This document shows positions 36,206-48,822 of a stretch of 64,000 nucleotides of DNA, piece by piece. Position 1 is the stretch's first letter; each line of letters opens with the position of its first letter. The stretch comes from Phycomyces blakesleeanus NRRL 1555(-) (taxonomy: Eukaryota > Mucoromycota > Mucoromycetes > Mucorales > Phycomycetaceae). The notes under the pieces are model-generated. The model was not told the DNA's origin, ran no database searches, and saw only the letters and a program-made list of their open reading frames with translations. The stretch spans positions 372,001-436,000 of the forward strand of contig NW_017265139.1 in assembly GCF_001638985.1 (NCBI RefSeq). The letters are read 5' to 3'. The position numbers were made by a program, and so were the translations under genes.

Positions 36206-37866
36206 CTTGAATTATAGGAATATATATATATATATTAAGTGTTTATAAAACTCTCGAATACTAGTAAAAAGAAAATTTTATAAAAATATAACATTACTAT
36301 TTCTCCTTTTACAAAGCCGGCTGATTTTCATAGAATTTGTATAAAAGCTGGATATTAGACAAGTTATCCCGGGAGGTCAATATCAATATCAGTATATATA
36401 TGTATATCTGGTTTCCTTTTAAGAGAAGAGATACATACATCTTCTTTTATAGTTTAGTCCTTGTATTCAAATATCAAACACAAAAAGCGAATATAAGAAT
36501 AAATGACTGAATATATGACAGTAAATAAGAAGAAGAAAAAGATCTTATATTCTAATACATACGTATGAAATACTCTACAAACCACAATCATGTTTGTTTG
36601 AGGGTTTCTTTTCATACCCAAATCCCCTAAAAATACAAATATTTGGTTTAATAGTAAATGATAAGATAAATTTATAATAGTGTAATATTCTGCTATTAGT
36701 ACTACGGGCCAATAAGTCTCAATACATCGGTTCAATTGAATAAACACAAGGTAGCCCAGCTGTGATTACAAAATCTAAAGGATAGGAAGGTTTGAAAATA
36801 TATGCACATACATTTAAGCTGTATCTAAGAATTGTATAGTAATATCCAAAGCGTAAAAAGCATATTAAAGTGTATTTAATCTTTTAGGACTAAGTATAAA
36901 AGTCTTTTTCGAAATAGAGAATTTTTTTTTCATCTAGAGCCGATAATAATACAACAACTTGTTAAGGACGCCTTGACAGAAAACGTAGGGCTAGCATATG
37001 CGAGTATTGTATGGGAATATAAGGTGTTGAATAGCTTTGGTTAACTTCATGTCGTAAAGACATGTAGTTTGGGCTTTAACCAAAAAGACCTCAATCTGGA
37101 ACAAAAGATCCGGGTAGAGATACTGCGACGATTATGTCCACGTTAAATTTTGCGCTAGAATTACGTATTTACTTTAACTTCAAGTATTTACGGGATTCAA
37201 ATGCCTCGCAATAAACCCACATATCTATCTAAAAAGAAAGTAAAAATCACTATTATTTTGATTTGATTTTAAAAAATAGACTTTTAGGGTCCAAGAATAT
37301 ATTCGTTTGGTTGTGTATATATTTTGGTTTTTTAGTTATATACATTATTTGTACATAAGGTAGTAAAGAAATTATTTTTCTTTTTCAAGTTTAAAATGTT
37401 GTTAATCCCATTTTAGTGGACTTTTACTATGTCAAAGATTTTCAAAGAAAAATAAAATACACACACGCAGACATGCATTTAAATATAAATATATGTATAT
37501 ATGTTCTTTACAGAAGTTTAATTCAGGCAAAATATAACCAAGTTTCGAGAGAGGGCAGCTTCAATCTAAAGTATATAAAAATAATAACCATTAATCGATG
37601 GTTGTATTAATAAACTTTTTTTTCCATCCTTTGGTTCCCGGATAGAGCTGTCACTAAAAATATAAGACATGCCAGGTCAATTAAAACCTACCAGATGGTG
37701 TAAATAGACATCTCCGCACTGTCACATAGTGACATCAGCCGCAAATTTTTTTTTGGTGGCGGGAGCACCGGAAAGATTGTTTTTTGTTGCCTCATCTGGC
37801 ACACCTTGGGTTTTTTCCTTCTCTTCTCTTTTACGTTCGTGTCGAAACCCAAAGGAGTTTTAAATC
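36206..37866. other. Intergenic, no gene seen
   Basis: About 1.66 kb of AT-rich DNA with only short random frames. Close to RPS29, an inverted repeat TGTCAC-ATA-GTGACA lies at 37720-37734. It could be a dimeric factor site in the RPS29 promoter. The remainder holds nothing I can support. Confidence 0.5.
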
Positions 37867-38297
37867 ATGGCTCACGCAAACGTCTGGAACGCTCACCCCC
37901 GCTCGAACGGCAAGGGCTCTCGTCAGTGGTACGTTGAGAAAAAGAAATGTTGAAAAAACGGAAACGATCCGATTACGAAGAAGAAAAATATGACCTTGTT
38001 TTGATGAGACGATGAAAAAAAAAGAGAGAGGGAGAAAGAAAAAAATAATATCAAGGGTCATCTCGAACGATTTGTCAGGCAAGAACATGCCCATTGATAA
38101 AATACTTTTTTTTATTACTTAGCCGTGTCTGCGCTCACCGTGCTGGTTTGATCCGCAAGTACAACATCAACATCTGCCGTCAGTGCTTCCGCGAGTACGC
38201 TAGCGATATTGGTTTCAACAAGGTAAAATACGATTGATGGGTAGGATGATTGAACAAAAGAAAACTTACAGATGGGCTGTTTCTTTAGTACCGTTAA
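37867..38297 (+). CDS. RPS29: 40S ribosomal protein uS14 (RPS29)
   Basis: A small zinc-binding protein of the 40S head. Three exons: 37867-37928, 38123-38222 and 38289-38297, giving 56 aa. The sequence starts [20 protein letters not shown] and has the four zinc cysteines in C-R-V-C and [27 protein letters not shown] is the family core. The protein ends DIGFNKYR, with the last two residues and the stop in a 9-nt terminal exon. The terminal KYR fits fungal RPS29 and supports that tiny exon. Without splicing the frame would run into intron sequence. Confidence 0.95.
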
Positions 38298-39216
38298 ATT
38301 CTTCTATAGACGTGTACAACGCCGGTCATTAGAAACTGTAGGATTATCTTGCCCATCCATTTGTGCAATAGAAACTCTTTTTCTGACCAAGCAATAAAAA
38401 AAACCTTGTCAAATTCAAACAAAACAAACAAAACAAACAAAAAAAGACTTGATCCTGATTAAGAAATGTGTAAAATGAAATAGAACGATTGTGCGAGCAG
38501 TTTTGCCCTGAATGAAAATGATGTTTGGGATACAAGAATTAGTCAAAAGTTACCAAGAAATAATATGTTACTTCTATTTAAGCTGGACTTGATGGACTGT
38601 ATTATCTTCTTTAGTGTATTATTGTTGTGTATAAAATCTAGAGACTTTCTACAACTTCTTGGGTTGTTTGATTTGTAATCTCATCCACTCAGTTTTATGC
38701 AGACCTAAAGACCATCACACAAATGCTTTTAGAACAGCCATTTATGAAATATTCTTTTTACTTTAATTAATAAAAACCCATATAAAGCACTATATGCACA
38801 CATAGATATATTAAACGGTATCCTTTAGAAAATGTTTTTGTGAGAATATCTGCCTAATAGTACACAATATTGTCTTGATATACTTACTGATATTGATTCA
38901 TTTATCTTGTGTGTGAGTGTATAATGTGCTTAGTTTAATACATTTGTTGATAAATCGTATTCAATTGTTTAGTATATCTTCAGTAGTATTTACTTCTATA
39001 TACTTTTACATCAAATCTCTAATCTATAGATAAAAATTACTTTATGATATTCTATTCAACAAGTTTTATCGTACAGTAAACAGACGGATCCTCAAAACCT
39101 CAAAGAGGTACACATCCCACCAGGCAAAAATTCCACGTCACACATTCCCTAGCGGGGAGCAAGACAGAAACAACAACAAACTTGTATAGCTCTTCAAGAC
39201 ACAGTTTAATAGCACA
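38298..39216. other. Intergenic, no gene seen
   Basis: AT-rich DNA between RPS29 and the complex I subunit gene. There is a short (AAACAAAC)-type run near 38416-38440. The last ~150 bp before 39217 are less AT-rich and are probably promoter and 5' UTR. Confidence 0.5.
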
Positions 39217-39689
39217 ATGGCTTCTGGATTCGGTTATGATGGCAGTAAAGTGTCGACCATGTGCTCACAAACGACGCGTTTTTCACTTGACTAAAAATAA
39301 TAAAATGTTTAATCAGGCCGTGGACGTTGCTTCCAGTTCTGGCAGGAATTCAACAAATGCTATGCCAATGCTGATTTCCCCCAACAGTGTATTTCCCAGC
39401 GCGACGATTACCTCGAATGTCTTCATCACACCAAGGAGGTACTTAAGATGTCATAAATTTAAAGTCAATGCAAAACCAAGAATAAAAGTTAAAAGATATA
39501 TATTAATACTTTCTTATAAAAATAATTGCTTAGTTTGCTCGTGCAACTCGCATCAAGACTGAGGAATTGAAGCAAGCTGAGAAGCGCTTGCAGGCCAAGA
39601 AGGCCAGCAGTGCCGCTGCAGACTCAAACTTGCCCCGATTGAACATTATCAATGATAATGTACAGAAACCCGTAGAGGCAAAGGCATAA
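39217..39689 (+). CDS. NDUFS5-like subunit of mitochondrial complex I (twin CX9C type)
   Basis: An accessory subunit of NADH:ubiquinone oxidoreductase facing the intermembrane space. Three exons: 39217-39244, 39317-39438 and 39534-39689, giving 101 aa. It starts MASGFGYDGSRGRCFQFWQE and continues FNKCYANADFPQQC, then DDYLECLHHTKE. The cysteines form the CHCH-like pattern used for Mia40-dependent import, and the start resembles fungal NDUFS5 (SGxG...RCxxFWQE). A charged helical tail follows (RIKTEELKQAEKRLQAKK). The first exon is only 28 nt. NDUFS5 is the best fit from the FWQEF and YxECLHH motifs. Confidence 0.85.
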
Positions 39690-39857
39690 ACAAGCTCCTT
39701 TCACTTTAAATAAATCCAACCTGTTCAGTAACCACAACGAGTATTTTGATTACAATACCAAAAAAAAATGGATTGTATTTGTTTTTATATGGGAATATAT
39801 TTATATCGACACATCTATAGTACAAAAATGATAAGCGAACATAGTCATATTCTTATA

Positions 39858-39905
<48 letters not shown>

Positions 39906-40302
39906 TGTAGCATAAATCATAGAGTGCTTTCGTTTTGGCCGTTGGTTTTTCTTTTCACCACTTTAAATAGCTCTTTGACAATAGGATTGTTTATCCTTTA
40001 TTTCTAGAATTTTTGATTTGCTATTTTATTTTAATAAAATAAAACAAGTAGCTAAATATTAGTAAATCAAGAATCTTTCTTTACTAAATATACAATAACT
40101 TTATTCTCTTTAGTTTTAATACAAATAAAAAAGAATGAATAAGTCTAACAGATAAAGAGGTTCAAGAAACAAGTCTGATCAAAGTAAGGGCGTGGCGGAC
40201 GCTGGAGTAAGGCAATGACTGCTTTTACTCAGTCAAGGATCCGAAAAATTCAAGCTTTTTACCAGTACTACCTCTACTTTCTTTCTTCATTTAAGATTAA
40301 TC
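39690..40302. other. Intergenic spacer with (TA)n tract
   Basis: A (TA)n microsatellite at about 39861-39901 in AT-rich DNA. The last ~150 bp lead into LSG1. No gene is supported. Confidence 0.6.
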
Positions 40303-42736
40303 ATGCCACCCGCCAAAGGAAAGAAAGCATCCGGATCTCTCGGTAGAGCAATCATTCGTTCCCGATTCCAGGGCCAAAAGGCCATTGCACTCGATGAAGG
40401 AAAATTGGTAAAGAGTCTTTCTTGCTTACTATTAAAGTGTCAAACTATTTAACAAGTTATCTTTATTCTCGGACCGCAGCACACTACCGATGCCGATGAC
40501 GAACCTGGATGGGTTAAGATGCAGAGTATTACCCAAGAAAATGATCTTGATGCCTTCTTGAGCACAGCTGAATTGGCAGGAACTGAATTCACAGCAGGTC
40601 AGATTTTTAATATATTTGTAACCAGAAAAAAAATCGGCGGCTGATTATAAATCTTATGCATATTGCTTGATTTAATAGAAAGATTGAATGTCAAGGTCGT
40701 CCAAGATACCTATCAGAACCCCTTCTTGCTCGCAGAAGAAGAAGAAAAGCAAAGATTAGAAAAGCAGGATGCCAACGTAGAGAGATTGAGTGTACCAAGA
40801 AAGCCCAAGTGGGATAAGACTATGACAGCCGAGCAGGTCCAGCGTAACGAACGTGAAAGTTTCCTCGAATGGAGACGCAGTATGGCTCAGTAAGACGATC
40901 TCAACCAAAAAAAAATAGTTATATGATCTGACAAGTGTATCTCTAGGCTTGAAGAAGACGAGGGTTTACTACTCACACCTTTTGAAAAGAATATTGAGGT
41001 TTGGCGTCAGCTGTGGCGTGTCATTGAACGCTCTCAGCTGGTTGTCCAGATTGTGGATGCTAGAAACCCTCTTCTTTTCCGTAGTGCAGATTTGGAGAAA
41101 TATGTTAAGGAAGTTCATCCCGAGAAGCAGAACTTGCTGCTTATTAACAAAGCTGATTTTCTGACTAAGCAACAAAGGTATGGCAAAAATTCTAGTGTAT
41201 ATTAAACCAGCGTAAACTGAGATTTCTTTTTTTTTTATAGAAAACAATGGGCAGATCACTTTGACTCTCAGGGTATCCGATACACCTTCTTCTCTGCAGT
41301 CCTGGCAACTGAATCACAAGAAAAGGAGAAGGCCGAGAAAGAAAGAGAGGAGTACGAGAGAATGTTGGAGGAACAGAAGAAAAAGAAGAAGACCGAAAGT
41401 GAGGATGAAGATAGTGAGGATGAAGAAACCGATGATGAGGAGACTGAGGAAGAGGAAACTGAAGAAGAAGAGGAAGAAGAGAAAGTGGAAAAGAAAGAAG
41501 AAAAGAAAGAAGAAGACATTAAAGATATCACCAAAAATCTCGAAAACTCGAAGCTTGAAAATGAAGATGACCGTGTTCGCATTCGCACTACAACTGATCT
41601 TCTCGACTTGTTAATTCAAGAGACTCCCAAGATTCTTGGCGAGGATGGTAAAGTAGATCCTACTGTGACTATTGGTCTTGTTGGTTACCCCAATGTGGGT
41701 AAGTCCAGTACCATTAACGCTATTATTGGCGAAAAGCGTGTGTCGGTATCTTCTACACCTGGTAAGACCAAGCACTTCCAGACCATTCACTTGACACCCT
41801 CTCTTGTACTCTGTGATTGTCCTGGTCTTGTATTCCCTACATTCTCTACCACAAAGGCTGATCAGGTCTGTAATGGCGTGTTACCCATTGATCAGCTCCG
41901 TGATCATACTGGCCCCACAGGCTTGGTGGCCAAACGTATTCCTCAGGCTACTATTGAGGCAATCTATGGTATTCGTATCAGAACACAACCTATTGAAGAT
42001 GGTGGTAGTGGTATTCCCACTTATGCAGAGCTCTGTGCAACATATGCTAGTAAGTATAATATAATCACAATAGAGCATTTTTCTTACAAGTGTTATACTC
42101 CATAGTTGCCAGAGGTTATTTCAGATCTAGTCAGGGTACTCCAGATGAGTCTCGTGCTGCAAGATATATCTTGAAGGATTATGTCAATGTAAGAGTTTTT
42201 TTTTAACTTTTATTTAGTTTTATTATTATTTCAGAAAAGCTGATGCACGTATTATTTTTCTTATTTTTCATAAGGGTAAACTCCTCTACTGCCACCCCCC
42301 ACCGGGCATAGACTCCACTAAATTCAATGAAGAGAACAACAAAGCTGCCCTCAAAACCCAGAAAAAACTGGCACCCACCACTCGCGTACCCGCAAATGCT
42401 CTCAACTATGTAGCACCCGCAGAAACCACAGCAAAACCCCGTGGTTCTAAAACAGAAGCAGTTGACAATGCTTTCTTCAAAAGACACATGAACGCACCCA
42501 GTGTAAAGGGAAAGGCAGCAGCATCAATGCATGCTGGTTTTTCACGAGTCAATATGTATCCTCACCAACTGCAGTTGGCTGAGGATGGATCACCTTTACC
42601 TCAAGCACAGGGAAGAAAGGCACGTCTTGCAGCGGTCCAAGCAAATCTTGCGGAGGCTGGTCTGGCAGGCAAGAAGCACAAGAAGGGAAAGAAGCATGTT
42701 AAAGTCAGAAGTGGTGCTGGTTATGACTACTTATAA
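40303..42736 (+). CDS. LSG1: Large-subunit GTPase 1, 60S biogenesis factor
   Basis: LSG1 is a cytoplasmic GTPase that releases Nmd3 from pre-60S ribosomal subunits. Seven exons: 40303-40407, 40480-40597, 40679-40889, 40947-41177, 41241-42049, 42106-42188 and 42275-42736 (672 aa). The GTPase is circularly permuted. The G4 motif (LLLINKADF) comes before G1 (GYPNVGKSS, about residues 370-378), the switch segment (SSTPGKTKHFQT) and G3 (LCDCPG). An acidic/lysine-rich low-complexity insertion separates G4 and G1 (about residues 262-325). N-terminal motifs such as GRAIIRSRF and VPRKPKWDKTM are typical of Lsg1. The C-terminus is basic (KKHKKGKKHVKVRSG). Its stop is 71 bp from the stop of the convergent sirtuin gene. 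Confidence 0.95.
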
Positions 42737-42807
42737 ATAAGAAATAGCAAAAAAGCAAAAAATTTTATATATAAATTAAAAAAAAGACATCATCCTCAAC
42801 ATAAGTT

Positions 42808-44015
42808 TCATTGATCGAGACGCTCTCGTACACGCGTCAATACGTCTGTACACCCTAGTTCTATTTTGTGAGTACCGAGCGGGTCAGCTCTTGTGGGACC
42901 TTTGTTTAATATCACAACAGGGAGCTTGTGTTCACTGGCAAGACGTGCCAGTCGAAAAGAGGAATACGTTGCAAGTGAACTTCCGATTACCAAAAGTCCT
43001 CCCGCTTGCTTAACCATGTTTTCTGCTGCCTCTGAGACGTCTTTTCTGATATTCTCCCCAAAAAACACCACCTGAGGTTTCATTCGTCGACTAGAACACT
43101 CTAAACAAGGAGGAATGTCAAAGTCTTGATAGCTCATAGTAGAGGGTAGGTCGACATCTCCATCCGGATTAATCTTTGGTGCTTCGTTTGATTTACGCAA
43201 AGCTCTTTGATAATTTGCCCAAGCGGGATTGCGTGCGTGTATACGGTGTTGATATGAATCACGTAACATTTTGGTGTTGCAATCAAGACACTCTACTCGA
43301 TGAAGCGTTCCGTGTAGTTCAATTAAAGACTCGTCCGGTACTCCTGCATCATGATGAAGATGGTCAACATTCTGGGTTATTAGACCATTCAAATAATTAT
43401 GTTCCAACAACCACGTCAAATGGTAGTGCGTAGGGTTTGGTTTAGCCTTTGTTATCTGGGACCATCCAAGGTAACCACGCATCCAGTATCTTTGGCGGAA
43501 ATCTTGGGAAGCAATGAAATCTGGATAGAGAATTGGCTTGTGGTTTGGATTGCGTTTATAAACTCCCTTTTAGGATTTAATACAAAAGGTATTAAATGAT
43601 TAGCATATCAGCTAGTAAATTGTATATACATATATGTAAGTAATACAATACGACTTCGCACCTGTTCTCCTCTATAATCCGGAATCCCCGAATCAGTTGA
43701 GACACCTGCATCATTTATTAGAATAGGCCAACTTATGTCCCATTACTTACCTGCCCCGGTGATTACAACAACCTTGCCTTGAGTATCCTGAATCAGTTCA
43801 GTAATGACATCAGTAGCCTTTTCAACATCTGTGATGGATTCTACTGCTGAATGAACGGTTGACAAACCAGGTATCCTTATAGAAGACCTAGCTGCCCTCG
43901 AGACTGCAGCCGAGAATCGTCTACTTAGAAATTGCTTTGTAGTGTTCTGCAGCAAGCGAGGCTTTGTGCAAAACATATAAATGGTATTTGAAAACAAAAG
44001 AAACGTAAATCTCAT
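42808..44015 (-). CDS. SIRT4: SIRT4-type (class II) mitochondrial sirtuin
   Basis: NAD-dependent lysine deacylase or ADP-ribosyltransferase. Three exons: 43751-44015, 43662-43705 and 42808-43566, giving 355 aa. The first ~45 residues are basic and Ser/Arg-rich (KQFLSRRFSAAVSRAARSS), as expected for a mitochondrial presequence. NAD-binding motifs are VVVITGAGVSTDSGIPDYRG and TQNVDHLHHDAG; the catalytic histidine lies in IELHGTLHRVECLDC. Two CxxC pairs (CLDC and CLEC) bind zinc. GVYKRNPNHKPI followed by RQRYWMRGYLGW is characteristic of the SIRT4 class. The long C-terminal exon ends DVLTRVRERLDQ. Divergent from the BAG-domain gene, with 426 bp between the starts. Confidence 0.93.
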
Positions 44016-44441
44016 TTTGAATGATAGCCAACAGCTTCCATTGTTTTAACCTCAGCAATATATTGTTTGGATCTTTTTAATCGATAAATGAACAATAACA
44101 ATTAAATATTCCTTTAGAAACAAAATAAAAAAACAAAAATAAAGAAAAACACTTAGAAAGCAGCTTTGATGTTACTGAAACAAACAGCATAAGTTGCCAT
44201 TGTCCACATTAAATTACACTAAATCACATCAATATCGTTAATTTTCTGTAATTTAAATTCACGTACGAAGCAGTGACCTAGATGTCCAGAAATGTAAAAT
44301 CATTTCTTCACGGTGGCTAAAGACCTATAATCAAGCTGTTCAGTCTGGAAGAGCTTTTATGACATGTATTAAAACACCGCGACAGGTTGATAACTTGAGC
44401 TAATGACTGGGGTGTGAACTCATAGTCCACTTTATCCTATC

Positions 44442-44987
44442 ATGGCAAATTCCAAGACTCTCTGGACGAGTGCTGCTGCTACTTTATCCCTTGTAATTTT
44501 GGGAGGAGCTTCATACTATTTGTGGAAAGAAGATCAACAAGTAAAGAAACGGAATTTAGCAAAGACCCGAGAAAAAAAGGCTGCAAGCCTATTACGTGAA
44601 ATCAACAACGACCATAAAATGCTTCATGCAGAGATTGATGAGCACTACAAGCTCATGAAACTGGCAGGAACCAGTGTCCCTGAAAAAGAATGGAAAACTA
44701 TAGAGTTCAAGCTGTCCATGTCAAACGAGATGCTTCTGAGATTGATGGAGAGACTTGACGCAATTCGTCCTTTGGCCGATATTATGGACGAAGATGACCG
44801 CGAGCCGACAAAATATGAAAAGGAGATTATCGCTGAAATCAAACAAAAGAAGAGACGGATCATATCAAAAATAGAGAGAGATTTCAAGCGTTTAGACACA
44901 TACAAATCCAACATGCCTACTAAAGAAATTTCGCCTCCAAAAGAACAATCACCCTTTGAAGAGGTGGTTATAGAGTCAAAAGCATAA
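44442..44987 (+). CDS. Membrane-anchored BAG-domain protein, Snl1-like
   Basis: Single-exon gene of 181 aa. Residues about 7-27 form one hydrophobic segment (AAATLSLVILGGASYYLW), followed by basic residues, so the C-terminal part probably faces the cytosol. The rest is helical. The region about 85-155 fits a BAG domain: EMLLRLMERLDAIRPL, then REPTKYEKEIIAEIKQ and a final ISKIERDFKRLD. Yeast Snl1 combines an N-terminal membrane anchor with a BAG domain and acts as an Hsp70 nucleotide-exchange factor at the ER and ribosomes. Assignment rests on architecture and the E-x-L-L-x-L-D pattern. Confidence 0.65.
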   Translation: MANSKTLWTSAAATLSLVILGGASYYLWKEDQQVKKRNLAKTREKKAASLLREINNDHKMLHAEIDEHYKLMKLAGTSVPEKEWKTIEFKLSMSNEMLLRLMERLDAIRPLADIMDEDDREPTKYEKEIIAEIKQKKRRIISKIERDFKRLDTYKSNMPTKEISPPKEQSPFEEVVIESKA

Positions 44988-45157
44988 ATTCTATAAAGGG
45001 AAAGTAGTTAATTCCCAATATTCTTATAAATTTGCGTATATAAAAGACAAACGGGATACTTCTTTCTTGTTTTTGTCTTTCACCATTTTATCCCAAACGA
45101 CTTTCTATATCTGCTGAAAATACGTGATAATCAACTGCTTCTTACTTCTTTAAAATA

Positions 45158-46252
45158 ATGACAATCTTACACCAGGTAATTATATCTAGTCATCACTTGA
45201 GATCGTCAGCTACGGAATAAAATAAGAGCTTTGTATAAATATGATGTTTAGTTAAAGTATTCTGTTCCCTCCGAGAACCGAGAAAAGATCGTATATCCAT
45301 ACCTTGGACCATCTTTAATTGAGCTACTCGCAGCACATGAATCTAATGCTAAAGGGTTCGATATTGGGTGCTTTGATCTAGAGAAAGCAGAAGCAGCAAA
45401 TAAATTCCTTAGTAGTAAAAAGTAGGCTATAATATTTATATTTACAGTTATCTTTCACTAACTTTGTATTTGTCAGGCCATTAGAAGCTACTAATGGTAC
45501 TAATGTTAATTTTCAAGATTCGATGTACTGTGCTGTTGAATTCGGTTCTGGTAGAGTAGAGGGATTGTTCATTAAATCATCTCTTTTATCGAATATAAAG
45601 GAGCTAGATTATGTAATAGTAGAAGGAGACCGAGGTATTGATTTGGGAAGAGTGATTGAACTTGATTTATCAAAAAATAAAGCCAAGATGATAAATAAGA
45701 AAGGGCCAAAGGTATAAAAATCAAGCTTAGGTGTATATATTGAGTAACAATATGCTCACTAGCCTTATATAAGTCTTTTCGTCGAGTACTTCGTCTTGCC
45801 ACACGCAAAGAAATAAAGAGATACTGGAAGAACATTATTATGGCAAGTCAAGCTGTCAATATATGTCAAAAAGAAATAGATAGACAAAAGCTTCCAGTTG
45901 ATTTGGTCAATGCCGAATATCAGTGGTAACTCATAATATAAATAGTATTTATTAGTATTATATAAAGCACTAACTTGATATCCAAATTTATGGCGTGCAG
46001 GGATCAAGAGAAGATTACGTTCTTTTTTAATGCAAAAACTAGAGTAGACTTTAGGCAGCTTGTTGTTTTTCTATACACCAAGTTCCAAGCTCGTATCTGG
46101 ATGTAAATACTTATTTTATTTGTGTTTAGATTATACGTTTTAATATCGAATATTTTACTAGGTGTAATTTACAATTTTCTCGATATAAAATCGATAATAA
46201 TGAAAATAAGCAAGGGAAAAATGAGATAGATAATCAATCTATCGAAGAATAA
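45158..46252 (+). CDS. PSP1 C-terminal-domain protein
   Basis: Six exons fit in frame: 45158-45175, 45252-45421, 45477-45711, 45774-45925, 46001-46102 and 46162-46252 (255 aa). The PSP1 domain is clear: YCAVEFGSGRVEGLF, VIVEGDRGIDLGRVI, RVLRLATRKEIKRYW, and NAEYQWDQEKITFFFNAKTR followed by VDFRQLVVFLYTKFQARIWM. In fungi this domain is found in Psp1 (suppressor of DNA polymerase alpha mutations) and relatives; the bacterial relatives are signal/RNA-associated. Fungal PSP1 proteins are usually longer at the N-terminus, so the 18-nt first exon and start codon are tentative. The acceptor at 45771-45773 (ATAAG) is chosen because only it keeps the frame. Confidence 0.78.
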
Positions 46253-47048
46253 GAACAAGAGGAGGAAGCCTTATAATGAGAAGAAGAAAAATAAATATTA
46301 TAGATTAAAAACAAACAAACAATGCAGGCATATCAATTTTACCATTCATTTAATCATCTTACTTGTATAAGCGCCTTTATTAAATAGTAGTCAATCCAAG
46401 AAATATTAATATAAAGATACTAAAAGAAAAATATTGTCGAGCCTTTGTCGAATACAAACACCACAGTGTATGAAGGATGGTTTAATACTTATACAACATA
46501 GCTATAGAATGAGCTTTAGTTTCTTAACCATGACATTCTTTATCCATTAGTATTTATTCTCTGGCTACTAAGTACCACACTATACTAGAGCTTGACGAGA
46601 GTTTGAGAGAACTCACATTTTTTTTTGTTCAACACGATATTATTTAGCATAATCAAACAAGTCTAAATATATGTTACATAGTTTTCTCCTAATTCTCTTC
46701 TATTATTGTAATTTAAAAGTAAGCGCATTCTTTCAACCCCCTTTGAATCACTCTCTAAATCCCCTCTTTTGTTTCTCGTGGTGATAGTCAATAGTCGTGT
46801 TTTTCTTTCTTTAAAAAAATATCCGCGGAATATACAATATATCCACAATCTCAATACATTGACTGTATTTACGCCACATAGCCTTCAAGGTAGTGTGGTA
46901 CGCTAATATTTGTGCATAATATAAATTTAAAGATGTTAAAATATACATGTCTTAAAGTAAGCAGTTAATAGATATCTATTTTTTATGAATGTACTAATAT
47001 AATATTACAAATATGTTTCATAAGCCTTTCATACGAAGAAAGTATATT
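46253..47048. other. Intergenic, no gene seen
   Basis: AT-rich convergent spacer between the PSP1 gene and RPAP2. Only short unsupported frames are present. Confidence 0.5.
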
Positions 47049-48822
47049 TTAGTTGTAAGAGGTTGATGCTACCAGAACACGAGCACACGCATCAATAGTA
47101 TCTTTTGTTTGCCCAATTGCGCCACAGCATTCCTCAAATTTTTTCAGCCATGACTTATCCTTGATTGTAATATCAGCAATGGCCTTGAATAAAACCAAAG
47201 TAATCATGTAAGCTTGGGTAGGCTCCAATACAACCTTTGAAGCGTTTGGGAGATTAAAAGTCCTGATGAGATCGGCGATGTCATTTTCAATTACATCTCT
47301 CAGACCAATCTGCGAGCGTATAACGGCATATCTGTAGTGTAATATTAAAATAAATATTAGAGATATTTATTAAGGTATGTGTACAATACTCACGTTTCCA
47401 GAATCTTTTCGGCAAAGATTTGCTCTCTTAACAAACTCGATGCATCTCTTGGTACACCTCTTCCTACAATATTATTGTCGACCTGTTCTCCCCTCAAATG
47501 CTTGAAATAAAGTCTTGTAGTTTGTGTAGTCATGGAGTCTAACATTGTCCACACAATTCCAAAAAGTGACATCTGGGGTTTTGCATTTCTTTTAGTTGAC
47601 TTTTTGGGCTTGATGATATTGTCTGTTGGAACCACTATATTTGTTGTGTTTTCTTGAACAGAAGCTTTAGATGTTGACTTTGGAGTATCTTTTTTCTTGG
47701 GGGGTGTTTTTGCTGTGGTATCTATCGTCTCTTTAACACCAGTCGAGATTGTCTTTGAACTAGCAGTGTTTGTTTGCTTTACTTCAACTGGTACTGGCGC
47801 TGGTGCTGCTTTTGGTACTGCTTTTTGTTCAGGCTTGGGTTCAAGAGGAATAGTTTCTTTGACTTTCACAGGCACTTGTAATACGTCTTTCAAGATTGAT
47901 TCCATATCCTCTTTTGGTGCTGATTTTTCTGCGATCGGTTGTGTTGTTTTGGGTTTTATTGCTATCTCACTTGTATTTGACTTGTTGGATGCTCGTACTG
48001 ATGGTGCTTTTAGTTTTTTTAAAGTCATCGTTGAAGGTATATCTTTTCGGGTTTCCACCTTGAAGCCTTCGATAAAATCGTGGATGCCTTGCTCTGGTAA
48101 ACTCGGCTCGATATCACTCGAAGCTTTTTCTTTGATCTCCAAAGCGCCCACAGACAGATCTGGTAGTCCATGTAACAACATGGCTACATATTCCTTTTGA
48201 ATTTGTGGCCCTGTCCGACGAGTTTTCACGCGTTCCTTTTCTCTTTCGAGTGCTTGTCTAATTGGAAAAAAAAAGCGATCAATCAAGTACCACAGAGTAT
48301 AAGTGTATCAGTAAGCATATCTTGTATTTATCTATTTATGGATGCAACATTATTTGCTTACTTGAGATTTTCGTTTTTTAGTACAATATGTACATTTGTC
48401 GCTTGAGAGAGATCACGTCCCCAAACTGGTTCTTCAGATAATTGAAGTGAGTAATATTTTGACTTTTGAAGGCAATCTTCAGAGCAAAACATAGCTAAAT
48501 CTGAGAGATCATAAACTTTTCGATGAGACAGTGAAATGTGATAGCGTGATTGCTGCGCCTTTGGAGGTTGGTCACAGAGTGGGTAGCCACACTGGCCCTG
48601 TACTGATCTCTCTTCAACAACTTCAGCATAAGATTGAGGTTGTAATACAGCTGCAGCTTTCTGAAGTGTTTCTTCGTTTGAACACGGTGTTGAGAATAGC
48701 TTGTCTTGCCATTTGAATACAAGGTCCTGGGTCATTAGACGTTTCTGTGCGCTCGACCGAACATGTTTTTGGCGCTCTGTCAAGGGTTTTTTTTGTTTGG
48801 AAGTTGTGCTTTTAGATGCCAT
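47049..48822 (-). CDS. RTR1: RPAP2/Rtr1-type RNA polymerase II CTD phosphatase
   Basis: Rtr1/RPAP2 removes Ser5 phosphates from the Rpb1 CTD and assists RNA polymerase II import. Three exons: 48362-48822, 47394-48257 and 47049-47331 (535 aa). The zinc-finger domain is in exon 1: GQCGYPLCDQPP, then SLSHRKVYDLSDLAMFCSED with CLQKSKYYSLQLSEEPVWGR. This is the family pattern C-G-Y-x-x-C ... F-C-S-x-x-C. A long middle region (about 200-370) is Lys/Thr/Pro-rich and probably disordered. The third exon encodes a helical C-terminal region that also occurs in metazoan RPAP2. Exon 2 extends past its last in-frame methionine to the acceptor at 48258-48259. Confidence 0.92.

Noticed and set aside
47697..48200. 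167-codon plus-strand frame
   Set aside because: It is antisense to the Lys/Pro/Thr-rich middle of RPAP2 and has no family support.
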